64,000 bases of DNA from Arthrospira sp. PCC 9108. GTDB taxonomy: Bacteria; Cyanobacteriota; Cyanobacteriia; Cyanobacteriales; Microcoleaceae. A program made the translations under genes and the position numbers. This document shows, piece by piece, positions 36,826-47,301 of this stretch; the stretch's first letter is position 1; each line of letters starts with the position of its first letter. The notes beneath the pieces were generated by a model. That model was not told where the DNA came from, searched no databases, and saw only the letters and a list, made by a program, of their open reading frames with translations. Location: the NCBI GenBank assembly GCA_016745315.1, contig CP066886.1, positions 5,022,501-5,086,500 of the forward strand, in the 5' to 3' direction.

Positions 36826-38644
36826 ATGGCGATAGCGAGTTTAAAGAAAGGATTTGGGAAATCAAAACCAATCAAGACTACGAACAACGCATGGAAGACC
36901 ATCCCGTGGACTAAGGTTCAACGGAAAGTTTTCAAGCTCCAAAAGAGTATATTTCAAGCAGCTAAATCGGGACAGGACGCAAAGGTAAGAAGGTGGCAAC
37001 GTCTATTGGTGAAATCATATTATGCCCGACTCTTAGCAGTGCGACTGTAGGGGCGGGTTCCACGGTCAGCCATGCTTCCCAACAGTCAGCTTAATAAACC
37101 CGCCCCCCAAGCGGGTCAAGGCAAAAAGACGGCTGGAGTAGATGGTGTGATAGCAATATCCCCTAAACAAAGGCTAGAAATGACCGAGAAAATCAAAGAA
37201 AACCTCAAAGCAAAACCACTGCGACGGGTGTGGATTCCAAAACCTGGTAGGGATGAAAAAAGCTGGAATAGGAATACCCACAATCCAAGATAGAGCAAGG
37301 CAAGCCTTGGTTAAGTCGGCTCTCGAACCTGAATGGGAATCGAGATTTGAAAGCACAAGCTATGGGTTCCGTCCCGGACGGTCAGCCCAAGATGCAATAG
37401 CACGAATTTACTCAAGTATCAACAAGGGTGAATATTATGTACTCGATGCTGATATAGCAAAATGTTTTGACCGAATAAACCATGATTACCTACTGTCCAA
37501 AATTCATTGTCCAAGCTGCCTAAAAAGAGACCTGAAACAATGGCTCAAAGCAGGCGTGCTAGATAACGGCGTATTTGAGGATACAGAATCAGGGACACCC
37601 CAGGGAGGGGTAATAAGTCCACTCCTAGCTAACATCGCATTGGATGGCATGATTAGGTTCATAGAGACAATGTATCCAAAGAAAGCAAACAGAGCGCAGG
37701 CTACTGTTATAAGATACGCCGATGACTTTGTAGTGATATCCCCATCACTAGAAATCATTGAACAGTGCAAAACTGCTATTTCCGAACGGTTAAAACCTGT
37801 GGGATTAGAAATAAAACCTGAAAAGACTCGAATCTGCCATACGTTCAAACCTATTGAATATGAAGGCAGAACAGAGGAGCCAGGATTTGATTTTCTAGGA
37901 TTCAATATCAGGCAATATCCAGCAGGAAAATATAAATCTGGGAAAACAGGGGGAATGGCAAGCCGATTAATCGGTCACAAGACCCACATTAAACCCAGCC
38001 AAAAAGCAGTTGCCCACACAGAAGTGATAAAAGGTGTAATTAAACAATTTAAAACAGCACCTCAATCAACCCTAATTAACAAACTAAACCCAATTATTAT
38101 GGGATGGTCAAACTATTACTCAGGGGTAGTCTCAACAGAGACATTCACCAAACTAGATAAGACAATCTGGCAAATGTTACGGGCATGGACAGTATCAAGA
38201 TGCGGAAAGGCAAGTCACGAAAAGCTAAGAAATTATTTCAGACATGGAACAATTAAACTTAGCAATGGGAAAGAAAGACACGAAAATTGGCTGTTCCAAA
38301 CCAAAGATGGGTTACATCTATTCAAACACAACTGGACTCCAATTGTCAGACATACCTTAAGACGCCCTGACGCAACACTTTATGACGGAAATTAGACCTA
38401 CTGGGCAAGCAGGAAAGGACGAGCAATCGATACGCCAAATAGGGTAGCAAAACTACTCAAAAAGCAAAAAGGTAGATGTACCTGGTGTGGGCAATTCTTT
38501 ACCCCATCAGATTTAATTGAAATAGACCACATTGTACCTAGAAGCCAAGGCGGAAAGGATGACTATAAGAATATTCAATTATTACATCGCCATTGTCACG
38601 ACGATAAAACAGCTCTTGATGAAGAGATGATGCTGTACTCTTAA
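36826..38644 (+). pseudogene. Broken intron-encoded RT of copy B
   Basis: Homologous to the 522-aa protein of copy A plus HNH tail. Lesions: the 62-bp palindromic insertion at 37047-37108 brings a TAG after LLAVRL; one extra base near 37257-37264 shifts GRDEK to the frame MKKAGIGIPTIQD; and TAG replaces Trp in YDGNW near 38393, cutting off the HNH part. YADDFVVIS, the X domain and HNH residues are otherwise preserved. Confidence 0.88.
37047..37108. repeat. 62-bp GGGGCGGGTT palindrome inserted in intron B ORF
   Basis: Begins GTAGGGGCGGGTTCCACGGT and ends AATAAACCCGCCCCCC, with imperfect terminal inverted repeats (GGGGCGGGTT/AACCCGCCCC). It belongs to the same short palindromic family seen near 4901 and 10450. 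Identical insertions at the same codon occur at 40845-40906 and 45531-45592 but not in copy A. Confidence 0.88.
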
Positions 38645-39722
38645 CAAGGAGACGGTCAAACTAGGAGCCGTATGAGGTGAAAGTCTCAAGTACGGTTTTG
38701 AATGGGAGGGGTAGACCGTGAGGTCTATCTCGACCCCTAATTAATCTCCTAATACAAGATAATTATCTTGATTATCGGGGTCTGATAGTGCTTTGATGAT
38801 TACACCATCATCCGTTACATAACGTTTGGTTAGATTAACAGCAGCGGCTATTTCAGTTGGTCTCAGTCCGTACATTACTGTCATACCCGTTACCCATAAC
38901 CAGCTATGTCGGGATGATTGATGTTGTGAGTTTCTGATGGTATAGGCTTCCTGTTTGGTGTTAAACCACCAATCTTTAAAGGCATTAATGCCTATACGCT
39001 GCTTAACGGTGAATCGTGTTTGTTTAGGGTTAATAGGCTCAAGCTGTTTAAGCAAATGGTCTTTGTTAGGTGATTTCTTAGCTATGGCTTTTAAGATGTA
39101 GTAACGTTCTTTAAATGTTTTGGAACCTACTAATTGTTCTCCGTTCTGTAGGGGAGTGTATAGCATAACCTTGAAACTCTCCCAGCTAGGGTAATCATCC
39201 CAGTTAGGGAACAACCTGAAATATGCCTCTTTAGTAGACTCGTAAGATGCTAAGTCGCTAGCGATATCGCGGGAGCGTGGTCTTCCTGTGTTGCGGTTGT
39301 AACCCGCAAAATACTCATCCTCTAGTTGTTGGAATATTTCCCGATAGGTTATCAGATTATCCTCAATCTGGTTCTTTCCTAAGATAGTCGCATCGTACCA
39401 GTTCCAAAATTCACTAGCGCTAGTAATGGTTCCCAAGGCTTCTGATACCAGTTTAGCTTTCTTAACCCCGTCTATCACCCCTTGAGGTGTACACTCAAGA
39501 TTAGCTGTCTTGGGTAGCCGTTTCCCGGTAGGTGGTTGCTTAAACTGCAATAAGAGATTGTACCTAAGCCCTGACTTCTGGATTTTAAGGCTAACCCCCC
39601 TAGGACACTCACCCTTAAACTCCTGATAGGCTTTCAAGAATCTAGCATAGCCCCCGTCATAGTTACCCTTTCCCCCTACTGTAGGGGTATTGATATCGTT
39701 ACTCATTTTTTACTCACTTGTT

Positions 39723-39772
39723 ATCCTGCTATGGTTTTGAGTAACACCTAAGTAACGGTAGAATAGGGGTTA
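39723..39772. repeat. 50-bp perfect inverted repeat, right arm (integrase flank)
   Basis: Exact reverse complement of 35487-35536; lies between the integrase start (39706) and attR (39786). Overlaps the expected integrase promoter. Confidence 0.9.
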
Positions 39773-39785
39773 TAGGCTATGTATT

Positions 39786-39812
39786 AGGTTCAAATCCCGC
39801 CAGAGCCATTTA
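39786..39812. repeat. attR: 27-bp core
   Basis: Same 27 bases as 18443-18469, a partial tRNA 3' end with no tRNA body upstream. Chromosomal sequence resumes after it. Confidence 0.92.
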
Positions 39813-39904
39813 TTTGATTTGATCAGAAATCCCGCCCCCATCTAATATGGTTGGGCGTATTTTTTTCTGAACTCGTAGTCAATTCGAGTATGATAAATAT
39901 GATG

Positions 39905-42528
39905 GTGCCAAACCTTCAGGCATGAAATAGGGTTGAAATACCTGAAATAACCGCCTGGTGGGGAATTCAACCCCTTGGTTGAATATAAGGAGCGCACTCC
40001 TGACCATCCTCATAACTGATTATATGTCCCAACGTTCGGTATAGAGATATACCAAACAAGGCAGGGAACCCAAGGTCAAAATGAACTAACTTATACAAAT
40101 TCCTCATAGGAAGCCCAGAAATGGATAAGTAAAAGTTAGGAAATTAGGGTAACGGCGATAGCCACCCCCAGTTTTGGGAATCACAACCCCAGGATTGAAG
40201 CGGGGAACGGAAGGCGTGAAGTAGAACCTACTACCATACGCGACCACTGCCAACCATCCATGATTAGGGAAACCGAATGTCCGGCTTGAACCATCGTAAT
40301 TATCAGGTAGCGAAACAGGTTGATACGCTGCGCTCAAAAGAGTATGGGGAAAAGTAGGAGTTTCTTCATAATACCTACACAGACCTTTAGAAGTACCCCG
40401 GTGGAAAGGACAAATCTAAAGATGGAATGCCCATATAAGCGGAACGTTTTTAACCCCTTCTAGGCTCTGACAATCTGGTCGAGAAAGTCAGTAGTAAAAA
40501 GTGTAAGCGCAAGCCTATTAGGGGGTGAGATGTGACCAAAAGCCAAAGCCCGGTTGTAATGACAGGGATATGTTAACAGGTCACGGTTTGATTGTAAAGA
40601 AATAGAGCCTAGTAGGTGTACAAATGGCGATAGCGAGTTTAAAGAAAGGGTTTGGGAAACCAAAACCAATCAAGACTACGAACAACGCATGGAAGGCCAT
40701 CCCATGGACTAAGGTTCAACGGAAAGTTTTCAAGCTCCAAAAGAGTATATTTCGAGCAGCTAAATCGGGACAAAATGCTAAGGCACGAAGGTGGCAACGT
40801 CTATTGGTGAAATCATATTATGCCCGGCTCCTAGCAGTGAGACTGTAGGGGCGGGTTCCACGGTCAGCCATGCTTCCCAACAGTCAGCTTAATAAACCCG
40901 CCCCCCAAGATAACCAAGGCAAGAAGACAGCCGGTGTTGATGGAGTAAGAGTAATCTCTCCAAGACAAAGGTTTGAACTGGTCAAGAACATTAAGGGAAA
41001 TCTCAAAGCAAAACCACTGCGACGGGTGTGGATTCCAAAACCTGGTAGGGATGAAAAAAGCTGGAATAGGAATACCCACAATCCAAGATAGAGCAAGGCA
41101 AGCCTTGGTTAAGTCGGCTCTCGAACCTGAATGGGAATCGAGATTTGAAGGCACAAGCTACGGGTTCCGTCCAGGACGGTCAGCCCATGACGCAATTAGC
41201 AGAATTTACACTGCCATAAATCAAGGACAATATTATGTTCTTGATGCCGATATAGCAAAATGCTCTTACCGTGAACCATGAATACCTACTGTCCAAAATT
41301 CATTGTCCAAGCCGCCTAAAAAGAGACCTGAAACAATGGCTAAAAGCGGGAGTGCTAGACAACGGTGTATTCGAGGATACAAAAACAGGGACACCCCAGG
41401 GAGGGGTAATAAGTCCAATACTCGCCAACATCGCACTGTTGGGAATGGGAAGGTTAATAGAAAAAATGTATCCCAAAAACAACAAACCATATACCATGGC
41501 AATAAGATATGCCGATGATTTTGTAGTCATATCCAAAGACTTAGGAATCATTGAACAGTGCAAAACTGCTATCTCTGAATGGCTAAAGCCTATTGGATTA
41601 GAGATTAAACCTGAAAAAACTCGAATCTGCAATACACTCAAATCTATTGAGTATAATGGCAAAACAGAGGAACCCGGATTTGATTTCTTAGGTTTCAAGA
41701 TTAGGCAATATCCCGTAGGAAAATACAGAACTGGGATGACTCCACATGGGAAACCATTAGGACATAAAACTCATATAAAACCCAGTCAAAAAGCAGTTGC
41801 CCACACAGAAGCGATAAAAGGTGTAATCAAACAATATAAAACAGCACCTCAGTCAGCCCTGATTAACAAACTGAACCCAATTATTCGGGGATGGTCAAAC
41901 TATTATTCAGCGGTAGTCTCAACAGAGACCTTCAACAAGCTAGACTTCATAATCTGGCAAATGTTAAGGGCATGGACAGTATCGAGATGCGGAAAGGCAA
42001 GTTACGAAAAGCTAAGTAATTATTTCAGACATGAAACAATTAAACTTAGCAATGGGAAAGAAAGACACGAAAATTGGATGTTCCAAACCAAAGATGGATT
42101 TCGACTGTGGAAACATAATTGGACTCCGATTGTCAGACACACCCTAATACGCCCTGACGCAACACCATACGACGGAAATTGGACTTACTGGGCAACCAGG
42201 AAAGGACAAGCAATCGATACGCCAAATAGGGTAGCAAAACTACTTAAAAAGCAAAAAGGCAAGTGTACCTGGTGCGGGCAATTCTTTACCCCATCAGATA
42301 TAATTGAAATAGACCACATTGTACCTAGAAGCCAAGGCGGAAAGGATGAATACAAGAACCTTCAATTACTGCATCGCCATTGTCACGACGATAAAACAGC
42401 TCTTGATGAAGAGATGATGCTGTACTCTTAACAAGGAGACGGTCAAACTAGGAGCCGTATGAGGTGAAAGTATCAAGTACGGTTTTGAATGGGAGGGGTA
42501 GACCGTGAGGTCTATCTCGACCCCTAAT
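39905..42528 (+). mobile_element. Group II intron copy C (in leader of peroxiredoxin gene)
   Basis: 2624 bp, GTGCCAAACCTTCAGG to CGACCCCTAAT. The 5' end departs from the GTGCGAGACG of the other copies at three or four bases, which may weaken splicing. Domain V at 42452-42487. It is in the same direction as the peroxiredoxin gene and ends 62 bp before its start, so it separates that gene from its upstream promoter region. Confidence 0.9.
40624..42431 (+). pseudogene. Broken intron-encoded RT-HNH protein of copy C
   Basis: Carries the shared 62-bp insertion (40845-40906) and the shared one-base shift near 41051-41058, plus a private lesion near 41262-41272 where the conserved KCFDRINHDYLL becomes KCSYREP and then resumes in another frame (MNHEYLLSKIHC). 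From 41271 a 386-codon open frame keeps GTPQGGVISP, YADDFVVIS, the X domain and a fused intact HNH (CTWCGQFF .. HRHCHDD), so the endonuclease end is preserved. Confidence 0.88.
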
Positions 42529-42541
42529 TTATCGTAACAAA

Positions 42542-42570
42542 TTGAAAACTCAGCCATTCTGAGTTTTCAA
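42542..42570 (+). promoter_or_regulatory. 12-bp perfect hairpin in the peroxiredoxin leader
   Basis: TTGAAAACTCAG, loop CCATT, then CTGAGTTTTCAA, beginning 14 bp after the intron end and ending 11 bp before the AGGAGA ribosome site. It could be an attenuator, an mRNA-stabilising stem or a former operator of the gene's own promoter. Confidence 0.65.
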
Positions 42571-42590
42571 AGGAATTAGGAGATTTACCC

Positions 42591-43187
42591 ATGACAAGTG
42601 AGTGTATTCGCGTTGGTTTAGCAGCCCCAGATTTTGCCGCTACAGCGGTGATTGACCAAGAGTTCAAAACTATTAAGTTATTGGAATATCGCGGTAAATA
42701 CGTTGTCCTGTTCTTTTATCCCCTGGACTTTACTTTTGTCTGTCCGACGGAAATTACCGCATTTAGCGATCGCGCTGAAGAATTTTCAGCCATTAACACC
42801 CAAATCTTAGGGGTTTCTGTCGATAGTGAATTTTCTCACCTAGCTTGGATTCAAAGCGATCGCCAATCCGGTGGAGTTGGCGACCTCAACTATCCTCTGG
42901 TGTCTGACATTAAAAAAGAAATCAGCGCCGCCTACAACGTACTTGACCCAGAGGCCGGAATTGCACTGCGGGGTCTGTTCATTATCGACAAAGGCGGCAT
43001 TATTCAACACGCCACTATCAATAACCTTGCCTTCGGTCGTAATGTAGACGAAACCCTACGCACCTTACAAGCGATCCAATATGTTCAAGCCAACCCCGAC
43101 GAAGTTTGTCCCGCAGGTTGGCAGCCAGGAGACAAAACCATGAACCCCGACCCAGTGAAGTCTAAAGAGTTCTTCGCCGCTATCTAA
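42591..43187 (+). CDS. 2-Cys peroxiredoxin
   Basis: 198 aa thiol peroxidase that reduces H2O2 and alkyl hydroperoxides with thioredoxin. The peroxidatic Cys is in DFTFVCPTEITAFSD (near residue 51) and the resolving Cys in DEVCPAGWQPG (near 171); the Arg of the catalytic triad and the GGVGDLNYPLVSDI and NLAFGRN segments are typical 2-Cys Prx. The length and the C-terminal helix with the YF-like tail (EFFAAI) suggest the sensitive type. AGGAGATTTACCC precedes the ATG. Before integration events this gene was probably the neighbour of the CAU tRNA, since attR lies only 100 bp upstream of intron C. Confidence 0.95.
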   Translation: MTSECIRVGLAAPDFAATAVIDQEFKTIKLLEYRGKYVVLFFYPLDFTFVCPTEITAFSDRAEEFSAINTQILGVSVDSEFSHLAWIQSDRQSGGVGDLNYPLVSDIKKEISAAYNVLDPEAGIALRGLFIIDKGGIIQHATINNLAFGRNVDETLRTLQAIQYVQANPDEVCPAGWQPGDKTMNPDPVKSKEFFAAI

Positions 43188-43368
43188 TCAACAATAGTGT
43201 ATAGTTAGCACTTCACTCCCACAGGGGGCTAGGGGCTTAGTTCCTCAAGAAATGGGTCTAAAGCCTCCCCTGGTAGGGGATGAATCTGTAACCTAATCTT
43301 TGCACTGATCTTCTCAAAACAATTCTTCTGTTATCAAAGGAGAAGAAATGTAATAAACGCGCTTGCCA

Positions 43369-44582
43369 ATGAGATTCACGATGATTCAACCCCTGACTCC
43401 GATTGCTGGCAGTTTGCTAGGGAGTTTCCTCTTGATCGGCGGTGAGACGCCAACCGGAGTAGAAACCCCACCAGAGAACCCAGTCAACTCTGCGAGCGGT
43501 GCTTTGCACAAATCCTATCTACCGACCTTGAATCTGGTGCATCTATCCCTCTCGATCGGGAGTGGGAACAAACGACAGTAGTTGAGAATTTGGAGCATCC
43601 CTGGGGATTAGCGTGGCTCCCTGACGGGACGATGCTGATTACTGAGCGACCAGGACGCTTACGGATAGTGCGCGATGGCATTCTCGACCCCACTCCTGTG
43701 GCCGGGTTGCCAGAGATTTTAGCCCTCAATCAGGGGGTTTACTGGATATTGCCGTTCATCCCCGGTTTGAGGAAAATTCGTTGATTTATTTCACCTATTC
43801 CCAAGGAACCCAGGAAGCCAATGGCGTGGCAGTGGGTCGAGGGGAGTTGAGGGGAAGCAGCCTAGAGAATGTGGAAGTGATTTTCCAAGCTGCTCCTTTG
43901 AAACGGGGAGGACAACATTTTGGATCGCGCATGGTTTGGTTACCTGATGATACTCTGCTGGTGGCGATTGGTGATGGGGGGAATCCACCCGTGCAACTGG
44001 ACGGGGAACTGATTCGCTTACAGGCTCAAAATCGAGGGAGTCATTTGGGTAAGATTGTACGCCTGAATGACGATGGCTCAATTCCGAGTGATAATCCTTG
44101 GCAGGGAGACCCTAATAGTGACCCGGCTATTTGGAGTTATGGTCATCGGAATATTCAGGGGTTGGCGATTGATTCCCAACGGGGTCACGTTTGGTCTACG
44201 GAACATGGTGCCCGTGGTGGGGATGAGTTGAATCGGATTGAAGGAGGAGAAAATTACGGCTGGCCTCTTGTTACCCATAGTCAGGAATATACAGGGGGGC
44301 GAATTTCCGATCGCCAATCCCATCCAGATATGGTTGACCCCGATATCGTCTGGACACCGGCGATCGCTCCGTCCGGGTTAGCCGTGCATGGGGGCGATTT
44401 GTTTGCTGGGGGTTTGGTATCCCAATCGGTGCATCATATCCAATTAAATGAGTCCGGTGAGGTGATAGACCAACGAGCGATCGCGATCGCGAGCGCGTGT
44501 GCGGGATGTTCGGGAAAGTCCTGATGGTCATCTCTATGTGTTGACTGATGCCGCCCCCGGGCGGTTAATTCGACTTCATTAA
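43369..44582 (+). pseudogene. PQQ-dependent aldose sugar dehydrogenase, frameshifted
   Basis: Three frames together encode a YliI/GDH-B-type beta-propeller dehydrogenase: a lipoprotein-like N-terminus (IAGSLLGSFLLIGG), then WEQTTVVENLEHPWGLAWLP, a shift at a five-G run near 43734 (six would restore LLDIAVHPRFEENSLIYFTY), a long intact block (HFGSRMVWLPDDTLLVAIGD, GHRNIQGLAID, STEHGARGGDELN), and another shift in a HIP1-rich stretch near 44480-44510 before RDVRESPDGHLYVLTD. A further shift lies near 43540-43590. Ends 8 bp before group II intron copy D. Confidence 0.8.
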
Positions 44583-44590
44583 CTCTAGCG

Positions 44591-47228
44591 GTGCGAGACG
44601 TTCAGGCATGAAATAGGGTTGAAATACCTGAAATAACCGCCTGGTGGGGACTTAAACCCCTTGGTTGAATATAAGGAGATCTCTCCTGACCATCCTCATA
44701 ACTGTTTATATGTCCCAACATTCGGTATAGAAATATACCAAATAAGGCAGGGAACCCAAGGTCAAAACGAACTAACTCATACAAATTCCTATAGGAAGCC
44801 CAGAAATGGATAAGTAAAGTTAGGAAATTAGGGTAACGGCGATAGCCACCCCCAATTTTGGGAACCACAACCCCAGGATTGAAGCGGGGAACGGAAGGCT
44901 CCGAGGTGGAACCTAACACCAGAATCGAGACCACTGCCAACCATCCATGATTAGGGAAACCGAATGTCCGGCTTGAACCATCGTAAGAATTAAGTAGCGA
45001 AAAATAGGTTGATACGCTGCACTCAAAAGAGTAAGGGGAAAAGTAGGAGCTTCGTTAGACTACCTACACAGACCTTTAAAAGTACCCCGGTGGAAAGGAC
45101 AAATCTAAAGATGGAATGCCCATATAAACGGAACGTTTTAACCCCTCTTAGGCTCTGATAATCTGGTCGAGAAAGTCAGTAGTGAAAGTGTAAGCGTAAG
45201 CCTATTAGGGGTGAGATGTGACCAGAAGCCAACGCCCGACTGTAATGGTAGGGATATGCTAACGGGTCACGGTTTGATTGTAAAGAAATAGAGTCAAGTA
45301 GGTGTACAAATGGCGATAGCGAGTTTAAAGAAAGGATTTGGGAAATCAAAACCAATCAAGACTACGAACAACGCATGGAAGGCAATCCCATGGACTAAGG
45401 TTCAACGGAAAGTTTTCAAGCTCCAAAAGAGTATATTTCAAGCAGCTAAATCGGGACAAGATGCAAAAGCCAGAAGGTGGCAACGTCTATTGGTGAAATC
45501 ATACTATGCCCGGCTCTTAGCAGTGCGGCTGTAGGGGCGGGTTCCACGGTCAGCCATGCTTCCCAACAGTCAGCTTAATAAACCCGCCCCCCAAGCGGGT
45601 CAAGGCAGGAAAACAGCCGGTGTTGATGGAGTAAGAGTAATCTCTCCAAGACAAAGGTTTGAACTGGTCAAGAACATTAAAGGAAATCTCAAAGCAAAAC
45701 CACTGCGACGGGTTTGGATTCCAAAACCTGGTAGGGATGAAAAAAGCTGGAATAGGAATACCCACAATCCAAGATAGAGCAAGGCAAGCCTTGGTTAAGT
45801 CGGCTCTCGAACCTGAATGGGAATCGAGATTTGAAGGAACTAGCTATGGGTTCAGACCAGGCAGGTCAGCCCAAGATGCAATAAGCAGGATTTACAATGC
45901 CATTAAGATTGGACAATACTATGTCCTTGATGCAGATATAGCGAAATGTTTCGACCGAATAAACCATGATTACCTACTGTCCAAAATTAATTGTCCAAGC
46001 AGCCTAAAAAGAGACATGAAACAATTGCTCAAAGCGGGAGTGCTAGATAATGGTGTATTCGAGGATACAGAAACAGGGACACCCCAGGGAGGGGTAATTA
46101 GTCCAATACTCGCCAACATCGCACTGTTGGGGATGGGTAGGTTAATAGGAAAAATGTATCCAAATAATACCAACAGCAAACCATTTGCCACGGTCATACG
46201 ATATGCCGATGATTTTGTAGTCATATCCAAAGACTTAGGAATCATTGAACAGTGCAAAACTGCTATTTATGAATGGCTAAAGCCTGTTGGATTAGAGATT
46301 AAACCTGAAAAAACTCGAGTCTGCCACACACTCAAATCTATTGAGTATAATGGCAAAGCAGAAAAACCCGGATTTGATTTCTTAGGATTCAATATTAGGC
46401 AATACCCAGTAGGAAAATACAAAACTGGAAAAACAGGGGGACATAAGAGCAGATTAATCGGACATAAAACTCTCATAAAACCCAGCCAAAAAGCAGTTGC
46501 CCACACTGAAGTGATTAAGGGTGTAATTAAACAACATAAAAATGCGCCCCAGGCAGCCCTGATTAGTAGACTAAACCCAATCATAAGAGGATGGGCAAAC
46601 TATTATTCAGCGGTAGTCTCAAAAGAGACCTTCACTAAGCTAGACAATATAATCTGGCAAATGTTACGGGCATGGACAGGATCAAGATGCGGAAAGGCAA
46701 GTTACGAAAAGCTAAGTAATTATTTCAGACATGGAACAATTAAACTTAGCAATGGGAAAGAAAGACACGAAAATTGGCTGTTCCAAACCAAAGATGGGTT
46801 ACATCTGTTCAATCACAATTGGACTCCAATTATCAGACATACCCTAATACGCCCTGACGCAACACTTTATGACGGAAATTGGACTTACTGGGCAACCAGA
46901 AAAGGACAAGCAATCGACACGCCAACTAGGGTAGCAAAACTACTCAAAAAACCAAAAGGTAGATGTACCTGGTGTGGGCAATTCTTTACTCCATCAGACT
47001 TAATTGAAGTAGACCACATTGTACCTAGAAGCCAAGGTGGAAAGGATGAATACAAAAATCTTCAATTATTACATCGCCATTGTCACGATGATAAAACAGC
47101 TCTTGATAAAGAGACAATGCTGTGCTCATAACAAAGAGACAGTCAGACTAGGAGTCGTATGAGGTGAAAGTCTCAAGTACGGTTTTGAATGGGAGGGGAT
47201 GGAGGTGACTCCATTCTCGACCCCTTCT
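44591..47228 (+). mobile_element. Group II intron copy D
   Basis: 2638 bp, GTGCGAGACGTTCAGG to CGACCCCTTCT. Domain V (47152-47187) has GAGTCG instead of GAGCCG, changing a stem pair near the catalytic triad. It sits just after the sugar dehydrogenase pseudogene and before a lanthionine-synthetase-like fragment. Contains the shared 62-bp insertion at 45531-45592. Confidence 0.9.
45310..47131 (+). pseudogene. Broken intron-encoded RT-HNH protein of copy D
   Basis: Same two shared lesions as copies B and C (62-bp insertion with TAG; one-base shift near 45737-45744). After these the frame is open for over 450 codons to 47131, with KCFDRINHDYLL, GTPQGGVISPILANIAL, YADDFVVIS, X domain and a fused HNH (CTWCGQFF .. 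IEVDHIVPRSQGG). Translation from an internal start would give a protein lacking RT motif 0-1 regions. Confidence 0.88.
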
Positions 47229-47301
47229 AGTTTTCTGGCTGTCTCCTGGATCCGGAAAAATTCAGTTTCTGCCTCAATTCTAACCCCTGGCGTGCAACTG
47301 A

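Larger units (their letters stand above)
36107..38741 (+). mobile_element. Group II intron copy B (antisense in integrase gene)
   Basis: 2635 bp, from GTGCGAAACGTTCAGG to CGACCCCTAAT; boundaries fixed by restoring the integrase frame. Domain V at 38665-38700 is canonical. It contains the 62-bp insertion shared with copies C and D at 37047-37108. Confidence 0.92.
35614..39706 (-). pseudogene. int: Tyrosine integrase split by an antisense group II intron
   Basis: N-terminal exon 39706-38742 and C-terminal exon 36106-35614 join in frame (..NYLVLGDY, then TYFTDAEGRKVS..) to about 486 aa. An N-terminal SAM-like core-binding region precedes the catalytic domain: Arg I in MTVMYGLRPTEIAAA is in the first part. 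A Box II-like stretch (KYAFRRLYNLLG), GHS in RARLMGHSTIV and a Tyr in EGKYK are in the second. This would integrate and excise the element at the tRNA att site. Because the intron is on the opposite strand it cannot be removed from the integrase mRNA, so the gene should be dead. It starts 80 bp inside attR, as is usual. Confidence 0.85.
18443..39812. mobile_element. Integrated provirus/satellite-like element in the CAU tRNA gene
   Basis: Bounded by 27-bp direct repeats, the left one inside the tRNA and the right one directly before chromosomal sequence leading to the peroxiredoxin gene. The integrase gene reads leftward from just inside attR. Size is 21.3 kb, or about 16.1 kb without its two group II introns. 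The body is AT-rich, with overlapping leftward genes (19270-28744) diverging from rightward genes (28823-34667). Long inverted repeats at 18473-19275 and 34662-35443 bound the large segment. Virus-like content is a spike/LamG protein and small beta-rich proteins; replication-like content is a P-loop ATPase and a DUF1064-like nuclease. No terminase, portal or tail gene is recognisable. Several genes are broken, so it is probably defective. Confidence 0.85.

Noticed and set aside
44078..44531. Minus-strand frames opposite the sugar dehydrogenase pseudogene
   Set aside because: The plus strand has clear beta-propeller dehydrogenase motifs across the same interval.
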